NCBI RefSeq assembly: GCF_021390515.1
Contig: NZ_JAJUXI010000005.1
Location: forward strand, 124,001 to 188,000
DNA: 64,000 nucleotides
Origin: Dyadobacter sp. CY326
GTDB lineage: Bacteria > Bacteroidota > Bacteroidia > Cytophagales > Spirosomataceae
Direction: 5' to 3'
The notes under the pieces were generated by a model that worked only from the letters and a program-made list of their open reading frames with translations, did no database searches and had not been told where the DNA came from. This document shows, one piece after another, positions 18,296-26,840 of this stretch. Position 1 is the first letter of the stretch. Each line of letters starts with the position of its first letter. A program made the position numbers and the translations under genes.

Positions 18296-18754
18296 ATGGG
18301 CTTACTATCGTTTTTGAAAGGCGTAGGAGAAAAAGTATTTAAGAAAGAAGAAACTGCTGCTCCCACACCGGAGGCAGAACCGTTGCGCGCCAGCGCGCTT
18401 TTGGCACACGTTAAAGCGCTCGGACTTGCGTACAACAACTTGACAGTGAAGACTTCCGGAGATACGGTAACGATAGAGGGTGAAGTTGCAAAACAGGAAG
18501 ATGCAGAAAAAATCGCTCTCGCGGTTGGCAATGTTGAAGGCGTGCAAGTAGTGGACAACCGCCTGAAAGTGGCAACGCCAGCACCGGAAGCAACTTATCA
18601 CACGGTTGAAAAAGGCGACACGCTTTCGAAGATTGCGCAGAAAGTTTACGGAGACATGATGAAGTATCCGGTCATTTTTGAGGCAAATAAGCCCATGCTA
18701 AGCGATCCGGATGAGATATATCCTGGCCAGGTGTTGAGAATTCCTGCGCCTTGA
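18296..18754 (+). CDS. kbp: BON-LysM protein, Kbp/YgaU homologue
   Basis: The 152-aa protein has a short basic start (MGLLSFLKGVGEKVF), a BON domain at about 30-93, and a LysM domain at 100-150 (YHTVEKGDTLSKIAQ to PGQVLRIP). The end IFEANKPMLSDPDEIYPGQ is nearly the same as in E. coli Kbp, the cytoplasmic K+-binding protein formerly called YgaU/LysM, and there is no signal peptide. A role as cytoplasmic K+ sensor or stress protein follows from the family. It is a single gene, convergent with rplI, with a large shared terminator. A classical promoter was not found upstream. Confidence 0.88.
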   Translation: MGLLSFLKGVGEKVFKKEETAAPTPEAEPLRASALLAHVKALGLAYNNLTVKTSGDTVTIEGEVAKQEDAEKIALAVGNVEGVQVVDNRLKVATPAPEATYHTVEKGDTLSKIAQKVYGDMMKYPVIFEANKPMLSDPDEIYPGQVLRIPAP

Positions 18755-18761
18755 AATAATT

Positions 18762-18815
18762 TTGAATGACTGAATGAGTGAATGAGTGAATATTGAGCTT
18801 TATTCAGTCATTCAA
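18762..18815. repeat. 13-bp inverted repeat enclosing TGAATGAG octamers
   Basis: TTGAATGACTGAA at 18762-18774 pairs exactly with TTCAGTCATTCAA at 18803-18815. The loop holds tandem TGAATGAG units. It abuts the large hairpin at 18814-18882. Confidence 0.6.
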
Positions 18816-18882
18816 TCGTTTCAAAAATGCATAAAAAAAGCAGCCCTTAGAGCTGCTTTTTTTATGCATTTTTGAAACGATT
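18814..18882. terminator. Bidirectional terminator hairpin between kbp and rplI
   Basis: A perfect 31-bp stem (18814-18844 with 18852-18882) has a 7-nt loop, CCTTAGA. The core GCAGC/GCTGC is flanked by A7 and T7 runs, so both strands have a U-tract. The right arm runs into the rplI stop codon. It serves convergent kbp and rplI. The stem is much longer than termination requires. Confidence 0.8.
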
Positions 18883-19327
18883 AATCTTCTGCTGCGATAA
18901 CGTTCAGCGTGATTTTGTGTTTCACTTCTTTATGCAAATCGATTGTTGCAGAGTAAGTTCCGATGGATTTTACGTCGTCCAAAGTAATTTTCTTGCGGTC
19001 GATGTTGAAACCTTTTGCTTTCAAAATATCAGAAACCTGTGTATTGGTCACACGTCCGAAAATACGGCCGCTTTCTCCAACCACTGTTTTGATATCAATT
19101 GTAAGATCGCCGATTGCTGATGCAATGTCCTCTGCATCTTTTTTAAGCTTTTCAGCTTTGTGAGCAGCCTGACGAACGTTTTCAGTGACAATTTTGCGGT
19201 TAGAGGCATTGGCCAATAATGCGAAACCCTGAGGGATAAGATAATTACGACCGTAACCTGCTTTCACAGTCACGATGTCGTTTTTATAACCTACACCTGC
19301 TATATCAGTTATTAGTATGATTTCCAT
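18881..19327 (-). CDS. rplI: 50S ribosomal protein L9
   Basis: The 148-aa protein has the L9 N-terminal signature GYGRNYLIPQGFAL near residues 24-37, followed by the connecting helix and C-terminal domain. It binds 23S rRNA domain V. It is last in the order rpsF-rpsR-rplI, which is conserved in many bacteria, 20 nt after rpsR, and ends inside the large bidirectional hairpin. Length is normal. Confidence 0.97.
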   Translation of the reverse strand: MEIILITDIAGVGYKNDIVTVKAGYGRNYLIPQGFALLANASNRKIVTENVRQAAHKAEKLKKDAEDIASAIGDLTIDIKTVVGESGRIFGRVTNTQVSDILKAKGFNIDRKKITLDDVKSIGTYSATIDLHKEVKHKITLNVIAAED

Positions 19328-19347
19328 TGTTTGTAGCTTTTTCTATA

Positions 19348-19599
19348 TTATTTCAATTGATCAGCAACAAAAGGCAATAAAGCCAAGTGACGTGCTCTTT
19401 TAATTGCCTGAGAAACTTTACGCTGATATTTCAAGCTTGTTCCCGTAAGGCGGCGTGGCAAGATCTTACCTTGCTCGTTCACCAGTTTCAATAAGAAATC
19501 TGGATTCTTGTAATCGATATATTTAATGCCTGATTTTTTGAAACGGCAATATTTCTTACGGTTATTGTTTTTCTCAACCGGTTCGTTTACTAGTGACAT
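19348..19599 (-). CDS. rpsR: 30S ribosomal protein S18
   Basis: The 83-aa basic protein has the S18 core [20 protein letters not shown] and ends with [20 protein letters not shown]. It forms a heterodimer with S6 on the platform of the small subunit. It lies 3 nt after the rpsF stop and 20 nt before rplI, so the three genes form one transcript. Confidence 0.97.
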   Translation of the reverse strand: MSLVNEPVEKNNNRKKYCRFKKSGIKYIDYKNPDFLLKLVNEQGKILPRRLTGTSLKYQRKVSQAIKRARHLALLPFVADQLK

Positions 19600-19602
19600 A
19601 GC

Positions 19603-19983
19603 TTATGCGTTTTCGGTTTTAGACTCAGTTGACTCTTCTCTTTTTCTTCCAATCAGCCCTTTACGTTTTTTCTCGTTGTAAGCAATTGAATGCTTATCCA
19701 GGACGATTGTCATAAAACGCAAAATGCGTTCGTCACGACGGAACTCGGTTTCCAAAACGTCAACCACATTTCCTTCTGTTGTTGTGTATTCTACAACATG
19801 ATAGAAACCTGAGTTTTTCTTTTGGATGGGGTAGGCCAGCTTGCGCAATCCCCAATTTTCTTCATGTACAATCGTTGCACCATTTGCAGTGATGATTGTC
19901 GTGAATTTTTCAACGGCGTCCTTTGCCTGGGCCTCAGACAAAATGGGAGTTAGAATGAACACCGTTTCATATTGCTTAGACAT
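19603..19983 (-). CDS. rpsF: 30S ribosomal protein S6
   Basis: The 126-aa protein begins [17 protein letters not shown] and contains the S6 core [21 protein letters not shown], with a basic C-terminal tail typical of Bacteroidota. It pairs with S18 in 30S assembly. It is the first gene of the rpsF-rpsR-rplI operon. The leader holds a hairpin at 20018-20050 and a promoter at 20052-20082; both could take part in control of the operon. Confidence 0.97.
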   Translation of the reverse strand: MSKQYETVFILTPILSEAQAKDAVEKFTTIITANGATIVHEENWGLRKLAYPIQKKNSGFYHVVEYTTTEGNVVDVLETEFRRDERILRFMTIVLDKHSIAYNEKKRKGLIGRKREESTESKTENA

Positions 19984-20017
19984 ACGGTAATTGATTAATT
20001 ATTAATTATAAAATAAA

Positions 20018-20050
20018 ACCCTCACTTTGGCATTACACCAAAATGAGGGT
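20018..20050 (-). promoter_or_regulatory. Hairpin with U-rich tail in the rpsF leader
   Basis: Arms at 20018-20030 and 20038-20050 (ACCCTCATTTTGG / CCAAAGTGAGGGT in mRNA sense, one G-U type mismatch) enclose a 7-nt loop and are followed by TTTTATTTT. If the promoter at 20052-20082 is used, this is the very 5' end of the rpsF mRNA. It may be an attenuator, an S6:S18 leader, or a second terminator for the upstream gene. Confidence 0.55.
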
Positions 20051-20051
20051 G

Positions 20052-20082
20052 CAAAAATAGGGCTTGAAATCTACAATTCCAA
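20052..20082 (-). promoter_or_regulatory. Promoter of rpsF operon
   Basis: On the minus strand TTG (20082-20080) is followed after 20 bp by TATTTTTG (20059-20052), a full Bacteroidota match. It overlaps the terminator stem of the preceding gene. Transcription would start near 20045. Confidence 0.55.
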
Positions 20083-20089
20083 GCCCTAT
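20057..20089 (-). terminator. Rho-independent terminator of the coiled-coil gene
   Basis: A perfect 10-bp stem (ATAGGGCTTG / CAAGCCCTAT, 20057-20066 with 20080-20089) is followed on the minus strand by TTTTTG. It lies 31 nt after the stop of the gene 20121-21062. Confidence 0.75.
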
Positions 20090-20120
20090 CAACACATAAC
20101 TTCAAGTCAGACAGTGGAAA

Positions 20121-21062
20121 TTACTTCACTTCGAAGTCTCCCTGCCCGATTTTAAACCCTTCACTATACACTTCGATTGCATATTTCCCATCCTTCAATG
20201 GAATGCCGCCACGTCCGTAAAGAATATCAACTGACTGTCCCGAATTGGTGAAGCTAACCGTTTGGCGCGAGCTGTAAATCAATTCCTGGCCTTCATACAT
20301 GAATGATCCTGAGCCGGTTGCCATATCCGAAAGCACCGCACCGTCGGGGTCAAGGATGCGCAGATACATTTCTTTTTCGTTTTGCTTGGCAACTGCATTA
20401 GGCGCCAGCTTGAAATTCACTCTTAATTTATCAATGCGTTTGGCTTTATATTTCCCGCCTTCACGCTCTTTTCCTTTCGCTGAAACCGCATTAACCGTCA
20501 GATCCTCAGCTCTCAAGGCAGAAGCAATCGATACTTTTTCGGCCAATTCCCTATTTTGAACTGAATAGTTTGTCACCGAGTCTGCCAGCAATTGTTTTTC
20601 CGATTCGAGGCCGGTCACTTTTTGATTAAGCTCCTGGTTTTTTGACGTTGCAATGCCCAGTTCCTGCTTCAATTGCGCGATTTCGGTGTCTTTCTCATTT
20701 AGCACCGTTTCATAACCCTTGATCTTTTTATTGTAGCCGGATGCAGAGTAATTACTCATGTTTTTCAATTCCTGCTTATCCCTTTCGAGCTGCGCCTTCA
20801 TTGCCATAAGCGAATCCACGCTGCCGCCAAGCTTCTGAATTTCAGTTATTTTAATGTCAAGTTCCTGCGATATGGAGTCAAGTTTTGTTTTGATAAAAAG
20901 CACTTCCTCGGTCTTCGCCGTTATGATCTCATCCTTTGCAAGATTTTCCTGTTTTTCGTGATAGATAAAATAAACAAGCACCAAATTAAGCAATAGCAAA
21001 ACTGCCAGAGCGGCCCATAATAGTGTTTTTCTGTCTTGCTTTTGTTCCTGATTATAGTCCAT
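20121..21062 (-). CDS. Membrane-anchored coiled-coil protein, function unknown
   Basis: The 313-aa protein has a cytoplasmic N-terminus (MDYNQEQKQDRKTLLW), one membrane segment at about 14-34, a long coiled coil at about 38-185 rich in E, K, Q and L, then a basic linker and a beta-rich C-terminal domain from about 205 (LRVNFKLAPNAVA to GQGDFEVK). I recognise the architecture as common in Bacteroidota but know no function. The C-terminal domain would face the periplasm. It precedes rpsF on the same strand but is separated by its own terminator. Confidence 0.8.
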   Translation of the reverse strand: MDYNQEQKQDRKTLLWAALAVLLLLNLVLVYFIYHEKQENLAKDEIITAKTEEVLFIKTKLDSISQELDIKITEIQKLGGSVDSLMAMKAQLERDKQELKNMSNYSASGYNKKIKGYETVLNEKDTEIAQLKQELGIATSKNQELNQKVTGLESEKQLLADSVTNYSVQNRELAEKVSIASALRAEDLTVNAVSAKGKEREGGKYKAKRIDKLRVNFKLAPNAVAKQNEKEMYLRILDPDGAVLSDMATGSGSFMYEGQELIYSSRQTVSFTNSGQSVDILYGRGGIPLKDGKYAIEVYSEGFKIGQGDFEVK

Positions 21063-21202
21063 ACAGAAGGTTATATTTTTTAATTAGTTGGTAAAAGAAC
21101 TATGTTTTTTTCAATTTTGAAATATGTTAACATCTATTTCTAAGGGCCTGCGGTCAAAATTTCCCTTTAAAGCATTAATTATCAAAAATTTAGTATCCTG
21201 AA

Positions 21203-21865
21203 ATGCCAACAATAGCCGAGAATATTGCCCAAATAGAAAAAGGATTAAAACAGGAAACCTGTTTGGTTGCAGTAACAAAAACCAAACCCGAAGAAGTTCT
21301 GCTTAAAGCATACAACGCAGGCTGCAAAAGGTTTGGAGAAAACAAGGTCCAGGAAATGACTTCAAAATACGAAGCGCTTCCGAAAGACATTGAATGGCAT
21401 ATGATCGGTCATTTACAGACCAATAAAGTGAAATATATGGCGCCGTATGTTGCGCTGGTGCACTCGGTTGACAGTTTTAAATTGCTGAAAGAGATTGATA
21501 AAGAGGCGAAGAAAAACAACCGCGTGATCGATTGTCTGCTGCAAATCTTTATTGCAAGGGAAGAAACCAAGTTCGGATTGTCGGAAGAAGAAGCAGTGGA
21601 AATCCTGACGTCAGCGGCCCTGCCGGAATTGCAGAATATCCGCATTGCGGGCTTAATGGGCATGGCGTCAAACACGGATGACGAGCAAGCCGTAAGAGCT
21701 GAGTTCCGGGGACTGAAAGCGCTATTTGAATCGTTCAAACAATATCAGAATGAGCAAGTTAACATGCGCGAACTGTCCATGGGTATGAGCGCTGATTATG
21801 CTATTGCAATGGAAGAAGGAAGCACGCTTGTGCGCGTTGGAAGCGCTATTTTTGGATCAAGGTAA
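21203..21865 (+). CDS. yggS: PLP homeostasis protein YggS/PLPBP
   Basis: The 220-aa protein has the PLP-lysine segment LVAVTKTKP near residue 25, WHMIGHLQTNK, and the C-terminal MSMGMSADYAIAMEEGSTLVRVGSAIFG that closes the PLP-binding barrel. It binds PLP without a known enzymatic reaction and buffers vitamin B6 and amino acid metabolism. Its last 9 bp overlap the convergent GT9 gene. Length is normal for the family. Confidence 0.95.
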   Translation: MPTIAENIAQIEKGLKQETCLVAVTKTKPEEVLLKAYNAGCKRFGENKVQEMTSKYEALPKDIEWHMIGHLQTNKVKYMAPYVALVHSVDSFKLLKEIDKEAKKNNRVIDCLLQIFIAREETKFGLSEEEAVEILTSAALPELQNIRIAGLMGMASNTDDEQAVRAEFRGLKALFESFKQYQNEQVNMRELSMGMSADYAIAMEEGSTLVRVGSAIFGSR

Positions 21866-22903
21866 GGCGATAACACTTGCCACTTTGTCGCGCACAAATT
21901 CAAACGAAAGCTGCGAACAGGGCATGCCCGTCTGACGAACAAAAATCGCATTCTCCTGCCTCCCGTAACTGCCCGAATAAGGATTATATTCCGGAAAATC
22001 ATTCAGCGAGCCCATTAATATGATCCCAAATGTATCCGTTGCATTACCCAAATGCGACGGCCCGCTGTCCAGCCCGATAAAATAAGCAGCGCGACGAATC
22101 ACCTCAGCCGTTTCCAGAATAGTCAGTTGCCCGCACAAGTTTCGATATAACTCTGTCTGAACCGAAAGATTGCTTTTCAAACCAATTTCAACGATTTGAT
22201 AAGGAAAATTATCAGCCAGCCATTGCACAAGCTGCTCCCATTTTTCGGCAGGCCAGTCTTTTGGTGCATAATTGGATTGGCAATGCAGCACAATAAACGG
22301 CCCTTTCAGCTGCAAAGCATCAACCTTATCCCGATGACTTTTCTGCAAATAAAGCTTTGGTCTGTCGTCTGCGGGAAATGGCGCTTTTTCCGGGATCAAG
22401 TCGCCCGTTTGCGCAAAAACTCCCAGCAAATTGCCGTAGTTGAAATAATTGAAAATGTTAATGTTACGCCGGGCAGCCACTGGATTATCAATGAAAACCT
22501 GGCATTTAGGGCAATGGTTGTTATTGGTAAATTGCAATTGAATCACCTTGTCAAAAATCCCTGTGTCCAGCAACGTCTTCCTTTGCGTGACACAAAATTC
22601 CTTGAAAACTTCGTCGATAGAAGGATTATGGCTCACCAATTCGCCGAATGACGGCTTAACAAACCATACAATATAATCATTCGGATACTGCGACCTAACA
22701 TATCTAGAAATCGGTTCCGCCGCCACGATATCCCCAAAATGTTCGGTCCGGATGATCGCGATTAGCTTACGGCCCCTCTTCATATTCTTTTTTATGTCCA
22801 GGAAATACGCCCATGCCTGATAACCAAGAAGATGGGCTTTTCCGATGTGCGAATATTTATGATAACGATGCGTCCAGAGCGCTACGAAACGTTGTAAAGT
22901 CAT
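21857..22903 (-). CDS. GT9 (ADP-heptose:LPS heptosyltransferase-like) glycosyltransferase
   Basis: The 348-aa protein has the N-terminal IIRTEHFGDIVAAEPISRYVR, with the Asp of the catalytic region, and the C-terminal GLDSGPSHLGNA donor-binding motif of GT9. It likely adds a sugar to an outer-membrane polysaccharide or lipid. A cluster of Cys in NNNHCPKCQVF near residue 130 is unusual and could bind metal. It is a lone gene, overlapping yggS tail-to-tail. The first about 40 residues before MKRGRKLIAII are atypical, so the true start may be further in. Confidence 0.85.
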   Translation of the reverse strand: MTLQRFVALWTHRYHKYSHIGKAHLLGYQAWAYFLDIKKNMKRGRKLIAIIRTEHFGDIVAAEPISRYVRSQYPNDYIVWFVKPSFGELVSHNPSIDEVFKEFCVTQRKTLLDTGIFDKVIQLQFTNNNHCPKCQVFIDNPVAARRNINIFNYFNYGNLLGVFAQTGDLIPEKAPFPADDRPKLYLQKSHRDKVDALQLKGPFIVLHCQSNYAPKDWPAEKWEQLVQWLADNFPYQIVEIGLKSNLSVQTELYRNLCGQLTILETAEVIRRAAYFIGLDSGPSHLGNATDTFGIILMGSLNDFPEYNPYSGSYGRQENAIFVRQTGMPCSQLSFEFVRDKVASVIALP

Positions 22904-23109
22904 TTGCTAGGAGTAATTCACAATGTGCCGGTTCGCAGACAAACGTTCTTACGAATCGGCTTTTTTCTAGCGCGCAAGATAATAAAATTGAAACAAAGAG
23001 TTGGTTGCAGTTTGATCCGGGCATAACTTTACGAACGAGCAAATGGCAAAAGCAATGTGCCCAAAATCGGCTCAAACTTTATTTTCGATCAAAAATTGAC
23101 ACAAACATT

Positions 23110-23487
23110 ATGAAATTCATGATTCAGGCTGGCGGGATTTTGGGAGCGCTGGCGGTTGCATTGGGCGCATTTGGTGCACACGCATTGAAAGGAATGCTGG
23201 AAGCTTCGGGCAGAAGTGAAACATTTGAAACCGCTGTAAAATATCAGTTTTATCACGCTATCGCCATGGTTTTGGTCGGCTTGCTCATGCAACGCGCAGG
23301 CACCGATGCGATCAAATTGCTGGGCTGGTCGGGCAATGCGTTTGCCATTGGCGTCATCATTTTCTCGGGATCACTCTATGCAATTTGCTTCACGGGCATT
23401 ACCAAATTCGGCGCAACTGCTCCGATTGGAGGCGTGGCATTGATTGCGGGTTGGGTGTTGCTGATTTTGGCTGCGGGGAAGATTTAA
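23110..23487 (+). CDS. DUF423 small membrane protein (YgdD family)
   Basis: The 125-aa protein has four hydrophobic segments and the family hallmark GALAVALGAFGAHALK, followed by TAVKYQFYHAIAMVLVG and GSLYAICFTG. Its function is unknown. I take ATG 23110; an upstream in-frame extension to 22813 runs opposite the GT9 gene start and has no membrane-protein character. The 206 bp before it show no clear gene. It is followed by a TGAATGAT repeat tract. Confidence 0.88.
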   Translation: MKFMIQAGGILGALAVALGAFGAHALKGMLEASGRSETFETAVKYQFYHAIAMVLVGLLMQRAGTDAIKLLGWSGNAFAIGVIIFSGSLYAICFTGITKFGATAPIGGVALIAGWVLLILAAGKI

Positions 23488-23490
23488 TTT

Positions 23491-23519
23491 TGAATGATTG
23501 AATGATTGAATGATTGAAT
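23491..23519 (+). repeat. Tandem TGAATGAT octamers
   Basis: Three full copies and a partial fourth of TGAATGAT lie directly after the DUF423 stop and before the end of convergent rodA. Related octamers occur at 18771-18790 and 31311-31328. Confidence 0.8.
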
Positions 23520-23528
23520 TAACATCCC

Positions 23529-24812
23529 CTAGCCCCGGGAAAGCGTAAATGGTCTTTGCGCGTCAATTTTTAGGAAAACGAATAGCAGAATTGAGAAAGA
23601 CCAGAGCGATGAACCGCCGTAACTGAAAAACGGCAAAGGAATCCCGATCACGGGCATCAATCCGATCGTCATTCCGACATTGACCATAAAGTGAAAGAAA
23701 ATTATCCCCGCCACGCAGTAACCATAAACGCGTGCAAACCGACTTCGCTGCCGCTCAGCGAGCACAACAAGCCTTGAAATCAGCGAAACAAAGAGGATAA
23801 CCACAATGGCTGAGCCGATAAAACCGTGCTCCTCTCCCACTGTGCAGAATATAAAGTCGGTGCTCTGTTCGGGGACGAAGTCGAATTTGGTTTGTGTTCC
23901 CTGCAAAAATCCTTTCCCAGAAAATCCACCCGAACCGATTGCAATTTTGGATTGAATAACGTTCCAGCCAATGCCGCGCGGATCGGAATCCGGATCCAAA
24001 AGAACCATAATGCGGCCTCTCTGATGTTTTTGAAGCACATTATTCATAAAAAAATCGACGCCGAACACGATCCCGATCATCACAAATCCAATGATAATCG
24101 TTGCCCAAAGTCCGCCCCGCCTGCGCGTCATGACCGGCATAAGCCATATCGCAAGCCCGGCAATAACAATGATGACGCCGGCAATATACCATTTTACAAA
24201 AAGCAATGTAATGATCAGCAGAGCCGCGGTTACCATGCCGATTGCCGGAATAAATCCAGGCATTCCTTCACGATAAAGCACAATTGCAAAAGAGGCGAAA
24301 ACGAGCATGGAACCCGTTTCATTGGATAAAAGGATCAGAAAAGCGGGCAATGCAATGATCCCCATAATGGGATAATAATCTTTAAGCTTGCGCGTAAGAC
24401 TGATGGCCGGATCGCTTAGATATTTTGAAATAGCCAGACTTATCGCAAGCTTGGAAAACTCCGCCGGTTGCAATGAAAAAGCCCCAAATTTGATCCACGA
24501 GCGCGATCCGTTAATGTTTGATCCTGCAAACAAAACGACGACCAGCAGGAAAACAATGACCGCATATATAATGAAGGAGAACGTCTCATAAAATTTATAG
24601 TCGATAACCAGAATACAAATAATGAGCAAAACCGCCGTCCCGATCCACATCAGCTGCTTGCCCGCATTGTTGGACAAGTCGAACATGCTCATATTCACTT
24701 CCGGATTGTAAACCGCCGCATAAATATTGACCCAGCCAATGCCCAGGCATGCAATGTAAATGAGCACCACGACCCAGTCTACGTTCTTCGTTATCGGCTT
24801 ATTTTCTGCCAT
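23529..24812 (-). CDS. rodA: Rod-shape SEDS peptidoglycan glycosyltransferase RodA
   Basis: The 427-aa polytopic protein has SEDS motifs GSRSWIKFGAFSLQPAEFSK, the large loop with DPDSDPRGIGWNVIQSKIAIGSGG, the FVPEQSTDFIFCTVGEEHGF segment and the C-terminal GIPLPFFSYGGSSLWSF. It polymerises lipid II glycan strands during elongation together with PBP2. It follows mrdA by 15 nt, the usual partner order. The TM insertion with MPVMTRRRGG in the middle is typical of Bacteroidota RodA. Confidence 0.96.
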   Translation of the reverse strand: MAENKPITKNVDWVVVLIYIACLGIGWVNIYAAVYNPEVNMSMFDLSNNAGKQLMWIGTAVLLIICILVIDYKFYETFSFIIYAVIVFLLVVVLFAGSNINGSRSWIKFGAFSLQPAEFSKLAISLAISKYLSDPAISLTRKLKDYYPIMGIIALPAFLILLSNETGSMLVFASFAIVLYREGMPGFIPAIGMVTAALLIITLLFVKWYIAGVIIVIAGLAIWLMPVMTRRRGGLWATIIIGFVMIGIVFGVDFFMNNVLQKHQRGRIMVLLDPDSDPRGIGWNVIQSKIAIGSGGFSGKGFLQGTQTKFDFVPEQSTDFIFCTVGEEHGFIGSAIVVILFVSLISRLVVLAERQRSRFARVYGYCVAGIIFFHFMVNVGMTIGLMPVIGIPLPFFSYGGSSLWSFSILLFVFLKIDAQRPFTLSRG

Positions 24813-24827
24813 GTTTTCTTCAACAAA

Positions 24828-26723
24828 TTATGGATTGGTGCGAGCCGGTTGCGGCGTTGCGACAGGTTTCTTTTTGGCAGTATCGGCTGAAACCGGCTTT
24901 TTCTGACCGGTCAAAATAACTTTGCTCATCAAATCAGACTTAAACATTCGCTCCTCCAATGCTTTGTTCGTGATCTTTCTGGTGAGATATTTTTCAATGA
25001 TCAAGTTGGCAATCGGTGCTGCTGCGACGCCTCCCGCTCCTGCATTTTCCACAAAAACCGCAATCGCAATTTTTGGATTTTCAGCAGGCGCAAAGGCAAT
25101 AAATATAGAGTGGTCATCACCGCGCTTGTTTTGTGACGTTCCCGTTTTCCCCGCAATGGTAATCCCTTCCACCCGCGACCGGCGCGCTGTTCCGGCTTCA
25201 ACGGCCCCGATCATGCCTTCAATTACGGGGTCAAAGTTGTGAGGAGCAACGCCTGTTTCGTGCCTTACCAAAAATTCTGGATTGACTTTCTTGCTGTCAC
25301 CGACGCCGTGGATCACATGCGGCGTGTAGAAATAACCTCTGTTTGCAATGATTGCGGCAACATTGGCCATTTTAAGTGGCGTAATCAGCAACTCGCCTTC
25401 ACCAATGCTGAGCGAATAAATGTTTGAAAATTTCCAGCGATATTCACCGTAAAAGCGGTCATAGTATTTTTTGTTGGGCAAATTTCCCTTGTACTCACTG
25501 GGAAGGTCAATGCCCAATCGCTGTCCAATCCCAAACTTACTGATGGCGTCATGCCAGGCGTCCAGACCAACTGCTGAGGCTTTGAATGTGTTTTGAATGT
25601 TGTTTTTATAAATGATCCGCCTGAAAACATTGTAGAAATAAGGGTTGCACGAGTGCGTTACACCCAATGCAACGGTTCCGGTCGCCGGGTGATTGTGACA
25701 ACCGACCGGACAATTGGCATGCGTAAAACCACTTTCGGGCGTGATCACGCCTTCTTGCAAACCAATCAAAGCCTGGATCAATTTGAATGTAGAACCTGGC
25801 CTGTAACTCGCCATAACGGGTCTATTAAACAGCGGCTTATATGGATTTCGCGCCAATGCCGCGTAGTTTTTTGAGAAATAACGGCTTGCCAGAATGTTCG
25901 GGTCGTACGTCGGGGCCGAAACCATGGAGATGATCTGGCCCGTTTTCGGCTCAATGGCAACGACGCTCCCCACTTTATTAACCATCAGACTATCAGCATA
26001 TTGCTGCACTTCCAGGTCAATGCCGGAATAAAGATTGGCGCCCGCGACAGCCATTGTGTCGAGCTCGCCGCCTTTCCAGGGACCTTTGTAAACGCCGCTC
26101 ACATTCTGCATGACAAACTTCGTCCCGCGCTTGCCGCGCAACTCGTTTTCATAAATCTTCTCAACCCCGCTCTGTCCAATGTAATCGCTCTGGCGATAAT
26201 ATGGCTCTTCCTGCTTTTCCAGCTGGCCTTTTGTAATTTCACTCACATAACCGAGCGTGTTGGCGAGCGTGGGCGCCGTGTAAGTGCGTAAGGAGCTTTT
26301 GGCAAATTCAAAACCCGAATAATCGACCATTACATCCTGGATGGAAGCAAAATCTTCCTTCGACAACTGGCGCAAAAACAATGATGGTTTGACACGACTG
26401 TAAGCACTTGCCGCCGCCATTAAACTGTCAAAATCATGTCTTTCGATTCCTAAAACCTGACAAAAACGAAGCGTATCTTCTACGCGCGCCTTGTAAGGCG
26501 TCACCAATAAATCGTAAACGGGTGTGTTATAAACGATGAGCTTTCCGGTGCGGTCGTAGATCTGGCCGCGAAAAGGGATTTCAATGACACGCTTAATGGA
26601 ATTGCTGGACGATTCGATGGAGTAACTTTCGTCCAGAACCTGCAAGTAGAAAAGTCGAAATAAGTAGATTAAACCTACTAACGCAAAAAAACCAATGATG
26701 ACAAAGCGACGACTTTCAAGCAT
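24828..26723 (-). CDS. mrdA: Penicillin-binding protein 2 (elongation transpeptidase)
   Basis: The 631-aa protein has one N-terminal membrane anchor (about 7-28), a dimerisation domain, and a transpeptidase domain with Ser311-Thr-Phe-Lys314 (SxxK), Ser358-Cys-Asn360 (SxN) and Lys526-Thr-Gly528 (KTG). It cross-links peptidoglycan for rod elongation with RodA. A Cys/His group (Cys338, Cys342, His343, His345) just before the SxN motif may bind zinc, as reported for some PBP2s. A Pro/Lys-rich tail ends the protein. In many Bacteroidota mreBCD precede it; here the upstream gene is rqcH, 117 bp away. Confidence 0.95.
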   Translation of the reverse strand: MLESRRFVIIGFFALVGLIYLFRLFYLQVLDESYSIESSSNSIKRVIEIPFRGQIYDRTGKLIVYNTPVYDLLVTPYKARVEDTLRFCQVLGIERHDFDSLMAAASAYSRVKPSLFLRQLSKEDFASIQDVMVDYSGFEFAKSSLRTYTAPTLANTLGYVSEITKGQLEKQEEPYYRQSDYIGQSGVEKIYENELRGKRGTKFVMQNVSGVYKGPWKGGELDTMAVAGANLYSGIDLEVQQYADSLMVNKVGSVVAIEPKTGQIISMVSAPTYDPNILASRYFSKNYAALARNPYKPLFNRPVMASYRPGSTFKLIQALIGLQEGVITPESGFTHANCPVGCHNHPATGTVALGVTHSCNPYFYNVFRRIIYKNNIQNTFKASAVGLDAWHDAISKFGIGQRLGIDLPSEYKGNLPNKKYYDRFYGEYRWKFSNIYSLSIGEGELLITPLKMANVAAIIANRGYFYTPHVIHGVGDSKKVNPEFLVRHETGVAPHNFDPVIEGMIGAVEAGTARRSRVEGITIAGKTGTSQNKRGDDHSIFIAFAPAENPKIAIAVFVENAGAGGVAAAPIANLIIEKYLTRKITNKALEERMFKSDLMSKVILTGQKKPVSADTAKKKPVATPQPARTNP

Positions 26724-26840
26724 TCTGCACTAAAATTCCTGTTCCAATTTTCACACGAAGATCGTCATATCAATAGACTTATCAAAGCCTGTATATACGT
26801 TTGCCGCCGTAAAAACTTCATTTTTGTTTGAATAAATTTG

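Noticed and set aside
22813..23109. Long N-terminal extension of the DUF423 frame
   Set aside because: It is antisense to the start of the GT9 gene and lacks membrane character; MKFMIQAGGILGALAVALGAFGAHALK from 23110 is the normal family start.
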